DNA of 64,000 nt, from contig NZ_JACJSE010000013.1 in NCBI RefSeq assembly GCF_014698045.1, positions 1-64,000 on the forward strand, written 5' to 3'. A program made the translations under genes and the position numbers. This document shows, piece by piece, positions 34,535 to 43,966 of the stretch. Numbering within the stretch: position 1 is the first letter of the stretch; every line of letters starts with the position of its first letter. The notes beneath the pieces were generated by a model. The model made no database searches. It was not told the DNA's origin and saw only the letters and a program-made list of their open reading frames with translations. The DNA comes from Aulosira sp. FACHB-615 (GTDB lineage Bacteria; Cyanobacteriota; Cyanobacteriia; Cyanobacteriales; Nostocaceae).

Positions 34535-34578
34535 CTCTTACACCGAGTCTCCACAGAAAATATTTGTGCGTAAGCCCT
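34535..34578. mobile_element. Miniature element fragment, copy D
   Basis: Only one end is present: CTCTTACACC, then GTCTCCACAGAAAATATTTG, and the terminal TGCGTAAGCCCT. The other end is missing, replaced by unrelated sequence. It lies just before the BaiN-like gene. Confidence 0.6.
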
Positions 34579-34607
34579 AAGATAAAAGAACAAATGACCA
34601 TTGACCA

Positions 34608-35999
34608 TTGACTAATCAACGAGATTCTTTAAAATTGCAACCGTTACAAATTGTCGTTATTGGGGGTGGGGCTGCGGGATTTTTTGGTGCGATCGCTTGT
34701 GCTAATGCCAACCCTTACGCCCGTGTTATTTTACTCGAAGCCAGCCGTCAACCATTAGCCAAAGTCAGAATTTCTGGTGGTGGACGCTGCAATGTCACTC
34801 ATGCTTGTTTTGAACCAGCCGCCTTAGTGGCGAATTACCCCAGAGGTGGAAAAGCTTTGCGGGGTGCTTTTAGTCGCTTTCAAGCTAAAGATACGATTTC
34901 TTGGTTTGCTAACCACGGAGTACCACTGAAAAAAGAAGCTGATGGACGAATGTTTCCGGTGACAGACAGTTCGGAAACAATTGTGCAGTGTTTGATGAAT
35001 GCGGCTGAAGACAATGGGGTAGAACTGCGGACTGGTACACCAGTTGTCTCAGTGAAACGATTACCCAACACTCAGCACTCACACTTCGACTCCGCTCAGT
35101 GTACAACACTTGAAACTCAAAACTCAGCACTCAGCGAGAAGTTGCGTGCGGGGGTTTCCCCCGTTGAGCAAACTTCGGTGACTCAGCACTCAGCACTCAG
35201 CACTAAGTTTGAAGTTTATTTGAAATCAGGTGAAACTTTAAAATGCGATCGCCTACTATTAGCCACTGGTAGTAACCCCATCGGCTATAAAATCGCCCAA
35301 GAATTTGGTCATCAAATTGAACCACCCGCGCCTTCATTATTTACCTTTAACATTCCTGACCCTAGTTTGCGGGCTTTAAGCGGTGTGAGTATGAATCCAG
35401 TGCGTTTGCGGCTGTCTGTTCCCCAACAACCAGCCTTAGAACAAATAGGCCCGTTGCTGATTACCCATTGGGGTGTGAGTGGCCCGGCGGTGTTGAAACT
35501 TTCGGCTTGGGGGGCGAGAATGTTGTATGAAAATCGTTATCAAGCCACTTTAACAATTAACTGGCTACCTGATTTATCACAAGAAGAAGTCCGGGAGAAA
35601 ATTGTAGCAGTTAAAAATGAATGGGGAAGAAAAGCGATCGCCTTACATCGAGGAATTGATTTACCCCATCGTCTTTGGCAATACTTGATCAACCGAGTCG
35701 ATATTAATACGGAACTTCGTTGGGCAGAAATCCCTAACAAAACCCTAAATCAATTAGTGCAAGAAATTTCCCAGGGTAAATACTTAATTAATGGCAAAGG
35801 TGCTTTCAAAGAAGAATTTGTTACCTGTGGTGGGGTTAGCCTTAAAGAAGTAAATTTTAAAACAATGGAGAGTAAATTAACTACTGACCTTTACTTTGCC
35901 GGTGAGATTTTAGATATTGATGGGATTACAGGTGGATTTAACTTCCAAAGTGCCTGGACAACGGCTTATTTAGCAGGTTTAGCAATGGCAGAAAATTAA
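34608..35999 (+). CDS. BaiN/HI0933-type FAD flavoprotein with repeat-derived insert
   Basis: A 463-residue NAD(P)/FAD oxidoreductase-like protein. The FAD motif IVVIGGGAAGFFGAIACA, the family marker VRISGGGRCNVTHA, and C-terminal YFAGEILDIDGITGGFNFQ are intact. Between VVSVKRL and FEVYLKSGETL it has about 47 extra residues (codons 154-200) encoded by short tandem repeats and a GGGTTTCCCCC hairpin module (35067-35206), in frame and without stops. The insert is not family sequence and probably forms a loop. The start is taken as TTG at 34608 because the upstream ATG at 34594 meets a stop at once. Function of the family is unsettled. Confidence 0.85.
   Translation: MTNQRDSLKLQPLQIVVIGGGAAGFFGAIACANANPYARVILLEASRQPLAKVRISGGGRCNVTHACFEPAALVANYPRGGKALRGAFSRFQAKDTISWFANHGVPLKKEADGRMFPVTDSSETIVQCLMNAAEDNGVELRTGTPVVSVKRLPNTQHSHFDSAQCTTLETQNSALSEKLRAGVSPVEQTSVTQHSALSTKFEVYLKSGETLKCDRLLLATGSNPIGYKIAQEFGHQIEPPAPSLFTFNIPDPSLRALSGVSMNPVRLRLSVPQQPALEQIGPLLITHWGVSGPAVLKLSAWGARMLYENRYQATLTINWLPDLSQEEVREKIVAVKNEWGRKAIALHRGIDLPHRLWQYLINRVDINTELRWAEIPNKTLNQLVQEISQGKYLINGKGAFKEEFVTCGGVSLKEVNFKTMESKLTTDLYFAGEILDIDGITGGFNFQSAWTTAYLAGLAMAEN
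35067..35206. repeat. Repeat cluster inside a coding region
   Basis: CAGCACT heptamers at both sides enclose the module GAAGTTGCGTGCGGGGG-TTTCCCCCGTTGAGCAAAC. The module is also present, with variation, near 14148, 44137, 48272 and 57560. The sequence is read in frame as part of the flavoprotein gene. Confidence 0.8.
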
Positions 36000-36202
36000 T
36001 AAAAACTACAGAATCCCGAATGTGAGCTATCTAAGTACTGTATCCTTTGTTTTACTGTGAAGAAGTGGGAATAATACTTCAGTAATGCTACATCAACCGT
36101 AACAAATAATACTTGTTTTCAAGCATTTCTCTCATTGTCACTCCACATTTGCAGCAGCCACCCTAGAGTAAGCGATTTTTCGCATTTTTTGTTGAAGGGT
36201 GT

Positions 36203-37276
36203 ATGTCAAACTACCAATCTACTCTGTCTGAAATTACATTGCAGGGCAGTCAATATATGCTGCATGGCTTTCCCGTATTAGGAATGCCATCTCAAGAACG
36301 TGCCGTTAAATACTTCAGTCTGAATCCATTTCTCCCAGATGCCCAGAATCGTTGTCCGGTTGAATGTGCTTATTGTGTCTGTCACCAAGACCGGGAATGG
36401 CATCATCATCCAGAAAGCTTTGAGAATAATGTCACCCCGGCTGACCTAATTGATCGTTTATTAGACCGGATTTTTGCCACCCCAGAAGGACAAAAAGGCT
36501 ATCCCATTTCCTTATGTGACTATTCTGATCCGTTCATTCCAGCCCATCGGGAACGTGTATTGTCAATCCTCGATGCACTGATTGACCGTCAAGCCGCCAA
36601 CATGGTCTACATCACCACCAAAGTTCATCCAGGTCAAGCATTTCTCGAACGTTTAAAAGCTACCTTAGCCAGGCCAAATGCGCTGCGAGTCACAGTTTTT
36701 GTGAGTTTACCACCTTTGAAACCTGGTTATGAACAAGCCTCGATTCCAGGAAGAGTCAGGCTGTTACAAGATTTAGTCCAACTGGGTATTCCTTGCTGCT
36801 GGTATCTGCGTCCTTTAGTAGAACAGTGGTTTGATGAAGCGTTGATGTGGCAATTAGCACGTACACTTTTACCCTACGTCGCCCATCATGTAATTTTGTC
36901 TGGGATTGTCATGTCGGAAGAAATTGAAGAGAGTTTATTAAAACAAGGTTTGATAGTACCCCAATGGGATCGTACACAACCAGGGCGCAAACAACTTTTA
37001 TCAGCAAAATTTGAGTCGCAATTGCGTTCTATTCTCAGCACAGTAGCCAGTGAACACAATATTTCCCTTGGCCCAGTCATGGGACATCGACTCTGTGGTA
37101 CAAATGGTAATCATGCTTACGGTTGTTTGATGTGTGCTAAACAAAACCGTTATTGCCAACTGTTTCAGCTGCATCACTACGGTGAAACGATCACGGCTGA
37201 AGATAATCAACGATTAAAAGTCCTGTTGCGGCAGAATCTCCAACCTAAAGTGCCATCAGCCGAAGAATGCCATTAA
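36203..37276 (+). CDS. Radical SAM protein of unknown reaction
   Basis: A 357-residue protein with the radical SAM cluster motif C51-x3-C55-x2-C58 (CPVECAYC), which binds a [4Fe-4S] cluster and S-adenosylmethionine. Further segments fit the barrel: LCDYSDPFIPAHRERV, MVYITTKVHPGQAFLERL, LRVTVFVSLPP. The end has several more cysteines (LCGTNGNHAYGCLMCAKQNRYC), possibly an auxiliary Fe-S site. No substrate can be named; it is reminiscent of the spore-photoproduct-lyase-like group in layout only. No peptide or RNA substrate gene is adjacent. Confidence 0.85.
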   Translation: MSNYQSTLSEITLQGSQYMLHGFPVLGMPSQERAVKYFSLNPFLPDAQNRCPVECAYCVCHQDREWHHHPESFENNVTPADLIDRLLDRIFATPEGQKGYPISLCDYSDPFIPAHRERVLSILDALIDRQAANMVYITTKVHPGQAFLERLKATLARPNALRVTVFVSLPPLKPGYEQASIPGRVRLLQDLVQLGIPCCWYLRPLVEQWFDEALMWQLARTLLPYVAHHVILSGIVMSEEIEESLLKQGLIVPQWDRTQPGRKQLLSAKFESQLRSILSTVASEHNISLGPVMGHRLCGTNGNHAYGCLMCAKQNRYCQLFQLHHYGETITAEDNQRLKVLLRQNLQPKVPSAEECH

Positions 37277-37316
37277 AAATACACTATTTAGAATTAGAAT
37301 TCAGAATTTATTAATG

Positions 37317-37340
37317 GGGGATGCAAATCCCCTATTTTCT
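37317..37340 (+). terminator. Weak hairpin terminator
   Basis: GGGGA and TCCCC form a short stem followed by TATTTTCTTG, about 40 bp after the radical SAM gene. A modest Rho-independent terminator at best. Confidence 0.45.
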
Positions 37341-37347
37341 TGTTTAC

Positions 37348-37380
37348 AGGACTTACGCACCAAGATAGTCTGTAGAGACA
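37348..37380. mobile_element. Miniature element fragment, copy E
   Basis: AGGACTTACGCACCAAGATA followed by GTCTGTAGAGAC: one terminal repeat and about 20 bp of interior. The other end is absent. It lies about 40 bp before the lpxD gene. Confidence 0.6.
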
Positions 37381-37419
37381 ATAATCTTGCTTGCGACAAG
37401 TTTTCAATCAACCTAAAAA

Positions 37420-38466
37420 ATGAAATTCAGCGAAATCATCAGCCAATTCAGGGAAATTACCACTAATAACAGTCTGATAACTTACCCAGACCAAGATATA
37501 GACATCACCGGGATAGCAGCGATTGATGAAGCCATCACTGGGACTATTAGTTATGTCGAAGGTAGTAAATTTGCGTCTTTAATTAATAAGACAAACGCAA
37601 GTGCTTTAATTCTGCCCGAAGATCCAACTTTGCAAACTCAAGCCCAAGAACGTGGGATTCCTTGGGTAAGTACAAAAGAACCAAGACTCTTATTTGCCAA
37701 GGTTTTGACTCTGTTTTATCAACCATATCGCCCCAGTCCAGAAATTCATCCGACGGCGGTGATTCATCCCACCGCAAAGATTGGTAATGATGTTTACATC
37801 GGCCCCCACGCAGTATTACAAGAACGGGTGGAAATTGGCAATTATGCGATTATTCATCCGAATGTTGTAATTTATCCAGATGTCAAAATTGGCGATCGCA
37901 CTACCTTACACGCTAACTGTACAATTCACGAACGCAGCCAAATCGGTGCAGATTGCGTAGTTCACAGTGGCGCTGTGATTGGTGCAGAAGGTTTTGGCTT
38001 TGTACCTACCCGCACTGGTTGGTTCAAAATGGAACAATCAGGCTACACAGTACTAGAAGATGGTGTAGAAATTGGCTGTAACAGTGCTGTTGACCGTCCA
38101 GCAGTCGGTGAGACGAGAATTGGTAAAGATACCAAAATTGACAACTTAGTACAAATCGGGCATGGTTGCCAAATTGGTGTGGCTTGCGCGATCGCCGGTC
38201 AAGCCGGGATGGCTGGCGGTGTAACATTGGGTAATCGCGTGATTTTAGCAGGACAAGTGGGAGTTGCCAATCAAGCTAAAATTGGTGATAGAGCAACCAT
38301 CTCGGCTCAAAGTGGCGTTCTGCACAATGTTGACCCAGGAGATATTGTCTCTGGCACTCCTGCGGTTCCTCATAAGGTATATCTTAAAGTAGCTAGTATT
38401 TACAGCCGTTTTCCAGAGATGTATCAGTTTTTTAGACAACTACAACGTCAATTAGGGCAAAAATAA
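37420..38466 (+). CDS. lpxD: UDP-3-O-acylglucosamine N-acyltransferase
   Basis: A 348-residue LpxD: it adds the second acyl chain to UDP-acyl-glucosamine in lipid A synthesis, using acyl-ACP. Residues about 1-100 are the uridine-binding domain, followed by a long left-handed beta helix of hexapeptide repeats (HPTAVIHPTAKIGNDVYIGP, then VEIGNYAIIHPNVVIYPDVKIGD) and a C-terminal helix. The catalytic His lies in the VQIGHGCQIG segment. Length is normal. Confidence 0.95.
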   Translation: MKFSEIISQFREITTNNSLITYPDQDIDITGIAAIDEAITGTISYVEGSKFASLINKTNASALILPEDPTLQTQAQERGIPWVSTKEPRLLFAKVLTLFYQPYRPSPEIHPTAVIHPTAKIGNDVYIGPHAVLQERVEIGNYAIIHPNVVIYPDVKIGDRTTLHANCTIHERSQIGADCVVHSGAVIGAEGFGFVPTRTGWFKMEQSGYTVLEDGVEIGCNSAVDRPAVGETRIGKDTKIDNLVQIGHGCQIGVACAIAGQAGMAGGVTLGNRVILAGQVGVANQAKIGDRATISAQSGVLHNVDPGDIVSGTPAVPHKVYLKVASIYSRFPEMYQFFRQLQRQLGQK

Positions 38467-38496
38467 GTGGTAATTAGAAAGGCAAAAGTAATAGGA

Positions 38497-38520
38497 CTGA
38501 CGCAATTGTCAGATTTTTTT
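38497..38520 (+). terminator. Probable terminator after lpxD
   Basis: CTGAC and GTCAG form a short stem followed by A and seven T residues, 30 bp after the lpxD stop. The stem is short but the T tract is good. Confidence 0.5.
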
Positions 38521-38528
38521 CGTTGAGC

Positions 38529-38592
38529 CTGTCAATAGTCAATGGTCAATAGTCGAAAAAAACCTTGATTTTTGACCATTGACTCTTGTACC
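38529..38592. repeat. Short tandem repeats (TCAATAG/TCAATGG)
   Basis: GTCAATAGTCAATGGTCAAT at the left and TTGACCATTGACTCTTG at the right are mutually complementary STRR words and could pair. The sequence lies between lpxD and the convergent HdrB-like gene. Confidence 0.7.
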
Positions 38593-38679
38593 AGAAAATA
38601 GGTGTGGTAGTACAACAAGGCAAAAGTAAAAGGTCAAAAAGAAAAAGAAAATAATTTTTACTTTTACCTTGATCAATGA

Positions 38680-39585
38680 TCAATATCCCAATTTTTCTAA
38701 AACTGGTTTTGTCGAAACAATATGTCTGTCTAACCCAAGTTCTTCAGGTTTAACTCCTAGTGCTAAAGCAATTAACTGCGGTAAATGTAATACTGGCAAA
38801 CCTAACTTTTTGCCAATGACTTTTTCTACTTCTGGTTGACGGGAATCTAAATTTAAATGGCACAAAGGACAAGGTGTCACTAAACAATCAGCCCCATTTG
38901 CTATGGCTTCTTGAATGTGCATTCCTGCCATTTTAAAAGATTCATTGGTGGCGTAACTAGCCAATGGCCAGCCACAACATTGGGTGCGACCACGATAATA
39001 AATTGGTGTTGCACCCACAGCCCGAAACACATTTTCCATTGCTTCTGGTTGGAAAGGATCATCTAATAGCATGGTTTTTTGTCCACGCAACAGATAGCAA
39101 CCGTAAAAAGCCGCACATTTTAAATTGGTTAACTTGCGGGTGACGCGCTGGCTAATTTCCTCCAAGCCATAATCTTTGACCAAAGCATAAAGCAAATGTG
39201 TTACTTCTGTACTGCCCTGATAAGGCGAACAACCTTCTTTTTTGAGTAAGCCATTTACTTGCTCAACATAAGTCGGATTGCTATTTTGGCAATCTTTTAG
39301 GCGTTCATTAACATGACCAATGACACCTTGACAGGTACTACAATGAGTGAGTAGTGGAAGATTTAAGGATTCTGCTAAAGCAATATTTCTGGCGTTGACA
39401 GTATCTTCCAACAATTGGGAGTCTTCTTTAAATGTGCCGGAACCACAGCAAGCAGCTTTTTTGAGTTCAATCAATTCAATTCCTAAAGCTTGCGTGAGGG
39501 CTTGGGTAGATTGATACAGTTCTCGACAAGCACCTTGGGCGACACAACCTGGAAAGTAAGCGTATTTCAGCGTTGAAGTAATCAT
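38680..39585 (-). CDS. Cysteine-rich HdrB/SdhE-type protein
   Basis: A 301-residue protein with two CCG-type cysteine-rich domains: the first includes YFPGC (C14) and KKAACCGSG (C46, C47), the second YYGCYLLRG and CCGWPLASY, with a closing CLVTPCPLCHLN. Such domains bind non-cubane or noncanonical Fe-S clusters in heterodisulfide reductase subunit B and in one class of succinate dehydrogenase membrane subunit. In cyanobacteria that lack methanogenesis the succinate dehydrogenase (SdhC-type E) role is most likely. No sdhA/B genes are adjacent. Confidence 0.85.
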   Translation of the reverse strand: MITSTLKYAYFPGCVAQGACRELYQSTQALTQALGIELIELKKAACCGSGTFKEDSQLLEDTVNARNIALAESLNLPLLTHCSTCQGVIGHVNERLKDCQNSNPTYVEQVNGLLKKEGCSPYQGSTEVTHLLYALVKDYGLEEISQRVTRKLTNLKCAAFYGCYLLRGQKTMLLDDPFQPEAMENVFRAVGATPIYYRGRTQCCGWPLASYATNESFKMAGMHIQEAIANGADCLVTPCPLCHLNLDSRQPEVEKVIGKKLGLPVLHLPQLIALALGVKPEELGLDRHIVSTKPVLEKLGY

Positions 39586-39901
39586 AAAAATAAAAGGAAC
39601 TAGGGGTTAGGGACTAGAGGCTAGTCTTGTTTGTTACACAACACTCGGCACTAGGAATTTATTTGGACATTAGTCAAAAAAATAGTAACAATTAGTAAGT
39701 AGAAGCATTTATACAGTGTAGGCGATCGCCAAAATTGTCATACTACCTGATCTAACCCTGGGGGGCTAGGGAAAAAGTTTTCGAGAAGAAAATACTTCGG
39801 TAGTATACGGGCGATCGCGCTTTCCGATAAGATGTATATGCTCAAAAACCATGTCACTCATCAAGAGCGGCTAATAGCAACTGGTCAAGGAATTTTATTG
39901 T
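39586..39901. promoter_or_regulatory. acpP upstream region with nested inverted repeats
   Basis: About 315 bp before acpP. Two HIP1 sites flank an inverted pair ATACTACC (39740-39747) and GGTAGTAT (39799-39806), within which CCCTGGGGGGCTAGGG offers a smaller stem. The structure could act as an operator or leader for the acpP-fabF operon. STRR-like CTAGAGGCTAG words are at 39600-39625. No gene seen. Confidence 0.4.
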
Positions 39902-40153
39902 ATGAGCCAAAAAGATACTTTTGAAAAGGTCAAGAAAAGCGTCGCTGATCAACTAAGTGTTGACGAGGAAAAGATTACTCCCAAATCTAATTTTATCGAT
40001 GATCTAGGTGCTGATTCCCTGGATCTCGTCGAGCTAGTTATGGCTTTTGAAGAAGAATTCGAGATTGAAATTCCTGATGAAGCCGCCGAAAAGATTTTGA
40101 CAGTCCAAGATGCGGTTGATTACATTAACAATCAAGTTGCCACATCCGCTTAA
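39902..40153 (+). CDS. acpP: Acyl carrier protein
   Basis: An 83-residue acidic carrier protein for fatty-acid and lipid synthesis. The phosphopantetheine attachment serine is S39 in DLGADSLDLVELVMAFEEEF. Preceded by a purine-rich stretch (CAAGGAATT). It lies 147 bp upstream of fabF, the usual pairing. Confidence 0.97.
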   Translation: MSQKDTFEKVKKSVADQLSVDEEKITPKSNFIDDLGADSLDLVELVMAFEEEFEIEIPDEAAEKILTVQDAVDYINNQVATSA

Positions 40154-40265
40154 GAAAGTGCTGAGTCAAAAGTGCTGAGTGCTGAGTAGTCAAGAGTTAA
40201 GAATTATTTTATCTTTCTCACTTAGTCTTCCTACTTAAAAACTCAGCACTCAGCACTCAGCACTC
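40154..40265. repeat. Short tandem repeats between acpP and fabF
   Basis: AGTGCTGAGT words at 40157-40190 and ACTCAGC heptamers at 40240-40264 are complementary, so this spacer may fold into a long hairpin in the acpP-fabF transcript. STRR type. Confidence 0.75.
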
Positions 40266-40300
40266 TCATTTGCAGCTTTCTCGCTACCTTTAACTGAGTC

Positions 40301-41548
40301 ATGACAGATTATATACGTAAACGTGTTGTGGTAACTGGTGTTGGCGCGATTACACCTATTGGCAACACACCGACTGAATATTGGGAAGGATTAGTCAGTG
40401 GACGCAATGGTATAGACTACATCACCCATTTTGATGCGTCCAGCCATGATTGTCGCATTGCTGGTGAAGTCAAAAACTTCGATCCACATGCTTATCTAGA
40501 GCGCAAAGAAGTCAAGCGGATGGATCGATTTTCACAGTTTGGGGTTTCAGCAGCAAAACAGGCATTAGCGGATGCAAATCTGGTAATTAACGAGCTAAAC
40601 GCAGAACAGATAGGGGTGGTCATTGGTTCTGGCGTAGGTGGGATTAAGGTATTAGAAGACCAGCAAACAGTCTACCTGAACCGTGGCCCCGATCGCTGTA
40701 GTCCCTTCATGATCCCAATGATGATTGCTAACATGGCAGCCGGATTGACAGCCATTCACACTGGTGCAAAAGGGCCAAACAACTGTACCGTGACTGCTTG
40801 TGCTGCTGGTTCCAACGCCATCGGGGATGCTTTTCGCCTGATTCAAGGAGGATACGCTCAAGCTATGATTTGTGGTGGCTGTGAAGCAGCAATTACACCC
40901 TTATCTTTAGCCGGATTTGCTGCCTGTAAAGCCTTGTCTTTCCGCAATGATGATCCGACTCATGCTTGCCGTCCCTTTGATCGCGATCGCGATGGATTTG
41001 TCATGGGTGAAGGTGCGGGAATTTTAATTTTAGAAGAACTGCAACACGCTCTCAGTCGTGGCGCACGCATTTATGGGGAAATGATTGGTTATGCGATGAC
41101 TTGTGATGCTTATCACATGACCTCCCCGGTTCCCGGTGGTGAAGGTGCAGCTAGAGCCATTCAACTAGCACTCAAAGATGCAGGTATTACCCCAGAACAA
41201 GTAACCTACATCAACGCGCATGGCACAAGTACTCCAGCCAACGATGCCAACGAAACCAAAGCCATCAAAAAAGCCTTGGGCGAACATGCTTATAAAATAG
41301 CGGTTAGCTCTACAAAATCAATGACAGGTCATTTGTTGGGTGGTTCTGGTGGTATTGAAGCCGTTGCAACTGTATTGGCGATCGCCAACGAAAAAATTCC
41401 CCCAACCATTAATCTCGAAAATCCTGACGCTGAGTGTGACTTGGATTATGTGCCTCACACCAGCCGCGCCCAAACCATTGAAGTGGCGCTGTCCAATTCC
41501 TTTGGCTTTGGTGGTCATAATGTTACCTTAGTCTTCAAAAAGTACTGA
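40301..41548 (+). CDS. fabF: 3-oxoacyl-[acyl-carrier-protein] synthase II
   Basis: A 415-residue condensing enzyme that elongates fatty acyl chains with malonyl-ACP. The catalytic Cys lies in NCTVTACAAGSNAIGD, with histidines in NAHGTSTPANDANE and STKSMTGHLLGGSGG. It starts MTDYIRKRVVVTGVGAITPIG. Intact, full length, downstream of acpP and upstream of tkt. Confidence 0.96.
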   Translation: MTDYIRKRVVVTGVGAITPIGNTPTEYWEGLVSGRNGIDYITHFDASSHDCRIAGEVKNFDPHAYLERKEVKRMDRFSQFGVSAAKQALADANLVINELNAEQIGVVIGSGVGGIKVLEDQQTVYLNRGPDRCSPFMIPMMIANMAAGLTAIHTGAKGPNNCTVTACAAGSNAIGDAFRLIQGGYAQAMICGGCEAAITPLSLAGFAACKALSFRNDDPTHACRPFDRDRDGFVMGEGAGILILEELQHALSRGARIYGEMIGYAMTCDAYHMTSPVPGGEGAARAIQLALKDAGITPEQVTYINAHGTSTPANDANETKAIKKALGEHAYKIAVSSTKSMTGHLLGGSGGIEAVATVLAIANEKIPPTINLENPDAECDLDYVPHTSRAQTIEVALSNSFGFGGHNVTLVFKKY

Positions 41549-41862
41549 GTGATGAGTAATGAGTACTGAGTGATGAGTAATGAGTAATAAGTGTAGGATT
41601 AATACTTCACACTTCGTACTTCTCCTCAGATTTGCCAGACAAAAGTATCATAGATATCATTCCCAGCTGAACCAAGGGTTCAGCATAACCAATATTCTCA
41701 GGTCGATTAATTACCATAAACTCAGGAGATCCCGCTTGTCCATCGCCAATCGGGAATGGGATGATGAGGATACGGTAGGGGAATACCTATCAGTTATCAG
41801 TAATCAGTTCAGAGCAGTAGTAAATTCTATTTTGATAACTGTTAACTGTTAACTGTTCTAAC
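41544..41862. repeat. fabF-tkt intergenic region with short tandem repeats
   Basis: About 370 bp without a gene. TGAGTAATGAGTACTGAGTG heptamer-like words lie at 41544-41592 directly after the fabF stop; CAGTTATCAGTAATCAGTTC and TAACTGTTAACTGTTAACTG words lie at 41788-41862. The middle 41600-41780 shows no clear gene or element. The tkt promoter should lie in 41863-41920. Confidence 0.65.
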
Positions 41863-41920
41863 AACCCCGGTAAATGAGAAGATCGCAGAGTGCTAACCCG
41901 TCGTTAAAAACAATCTTATT

Positions 41921-43933
41921 ATGGCTGTTGCAACCCAATCCCTCGAAGAACTGTGTATTAACTCAATCCGCTTCTTGGCTGTCGATGCTATAGAAAAGGC
42001 AAAATCGGGACACCCAGGGCTGCCGATGGGCGCTGCTCCAATGGCATTTGTGCTATGGGATCGCTTCATGCGGTATAACCCCAAAAATCCCAAGTGGTTT
42101 AACCGCGATCGCTTTGTCTTGTCGGCTGGTCATGGCTCGATGTTACAGTATGCACTGCTGTACTTAGCAGGTTATGACAGTGTAAGTATCGAAGATATCA
42201 AGCAATTTCGTCAGTGGGAATCTAAAACCCCTGGACACCCAGAAAACTTTGTTACCCCAGGGGTAGAAGTTACCACTGGCCCTTTAGGACAAGGTATTGC
42301 CAACGGAGTTGGTTTAGCCATCGCTGAAGCACATCTGGCAGCTAAATTCAACAAACCCGATGCCAAAATTGTTGACCATTATACTTATGTCATTCTCGGT
42401 GATGGTTGCAACATGGAAGGTGTTTCTGGTGAAGCAGCTTCCCTGGCTGGACACTTGGGCTTAGGTAAACTCATCGCCCTTTATGATGACAACCACATCT
42501 CTATTGATGGTTCTACAGATGTGGCATTTACAGAGGATGTTTCTAAGCGTTTTGAAGCTTATGGCTGGCATGTGCTTCATGTGGAAGATGGTAACACCGA
42601 TTTAGCAGCCATCCACAAAGCCATTGAAGCAGCAAAAGCTGTCACCGACAAACCATCAATGATTAAGGTGACAACCACCATTGGTTATGGTTCTCCTAAC
42701 AAAGCCAACACTGCTGGGATTCACGGTGCAGCTTTAGGTGGAGATGAAGTAGAATTAACCCGGAAAAATCTGGGTTGGGAAAACGAGCCATTTGTGATTC
42801 CGCAAGATGTTCTCAACCATACCCGCAAAGCAGTAGAACGCGGTGCAGGTTACGAAGCTGACTGGAACAAAGCATTTGCTGACTACAAAGCTAAGTATCC
42901 TCAAGAAGCGGCTGAATTTGAGCGTTATATCAGTGGCAAACTAGCTGATGGTTGGGATAAAGTACTCCCCACCTACACCCCTGAAGATAAAGGCTTACCC
43001 ACCCGTAAACATTCCGAAACCTGCCTCAACAAATTGGCTGCGGTTTTACCTGAATTGATTGGTGGTTCCGCCGACTTAACCCACTCCAACTTGACCGAAA
43101 TCAAGGGTAAAGGCGACTTCCAAAAAGGACAATACCAAAACCCCAACATTCACTTTGGTGTGCGGGAACATGCAATGGGCGCAATTTGTAACGGTATTGC
43201 CTTGCATGATTCAGGGTTGATTCCTTACGGTGCTACCTTCCTGATCTTCACCGACTATATGCGGGCGGCTATTCGCTTATCTGCCTTGTCTTTAGCAGGA
43301 TCGATTTGGGTAATGACTCATGACTCCATCGGTCAAGGTGAAGACGGCCCCACCCACCAACCAATCGAAACCCTCGCTTCCTTGCGTGCTATTCCTAACT
43401 TGACAGTGATTCGTCCCGCCGATGGTAACGAAACCTCTGGTGCATACAAAGTAGCGATTGAAAGAGCAAAACAAAATGATCCTACTTTGTTGGCGTTAAC
43501 TCGGCAAAACGTTCCTAACTTAGCAGGTACATCTATTGAAGGTGTAGCTAAGGGTGGATACACTGTTGTTGATTCTGAAGGTACACCAGAATTAATCATC
43601 ATTGGTACTGGTTCAGAATTGAATCTTGCTGTTACTGCTGCTGAGAAACTCACAGCCGAAGGTAAGAAAGTACGTGTTGTCTCCTTACCAGCTTGGGATT
43701 TATTTGAAGCACAAGACGCAGCTTATAAAGAATCTGTTCTGCCAAAAGCTGTCACCAAGCGTTTAGCTGTAGAAGCTGCTTCTAGTTTTGGCTGGCACAA
43801 GTACATTGGTACTGACGGCGATACTGTTACCATTGACCGCTTTGGTGCTTCTGCGCCTGGTGGCGTTTGTTTAGAAAAATTTGGCTTTAGCGTTGATAAC
43901 GTATTAGCTAAAGCTAAACAATTGTTGGGTTAA
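41921..43933 (+). CDS. tkt: Transketolase
   Basis: A 670-residue TPP enzyme of the Calvin cycle and pentose phosphate pathway. Motifs: IEKAKSGHPGLPMGAAPMAF, the TPP-binding GDGCNMEGVSGEAASLAGHLGL, then GIHGAALG, and HDSIGQGEDGPTHQPIE in the pyrimidine domain. Full length and intact. A terminator follows the stop. It is clearly distinct from the second TPP enzyme at 26077-28290. Confidence 0.96.
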   Translation: MAVATQSLEELCINSIRFLAVDAIEKAKSGHPGLPMGAAPMAFVLWDRFMRYNPKNPKWFNRDRFVLSAGHGSMLQYALLYLAGYDSVSIEDIKQFRQWESKTPGHPENFVTPGVEVTTGPLGQGIANGVGLAIAEAHLAAKFNKPDAKIVDHYTYVILGDGCNMEGVSGEAASLAGHLGLGKLIALYDDNHISIDGSTDVAFTEDVSKRFEAYGWHVLHVEDGNTDLAAIHKAIEAAKAVTDKPSMIKVTTTIGYGSPNKANTAGIHGAALGGDEVELTRKNLGWENEPFVIPQDVLNHTRKAVERGAGYEADWNKAFADYKAKYPQEAAEFERYISGKLADGWDKVLPTYTPEDKGLPTRKHSETCLNKLAAVLPELIGGSADLTHSNLTEIKGKGDFQKGQYQNPNIHFGVREHAMGAICNGIALHDSGLIPYGATFLIFTDYMRAAIRLSALSLAGSIWVMTHDSIGQGEDGPTHQPIETLASLRAIPNLTVIRPADGNETSGAYKVAIERAKQNDPTLLALTRQNVPNLAGTSIEGVAKGGYTVVDSEGTPELIIIGTGSELNLAVTAAEKLTAEGKKVRVVSLPAWDLFEAQDAAYKESVLPKAVTKRLAVEAASSFGWHKYIGTDGDTVTIDRFGASAPGGVCLEKFGFSVDNVLAKAKQLLG

Positions 43934-43966
43934 TCGCAACAGCCAACATATTCTCTTAATTTGCCA

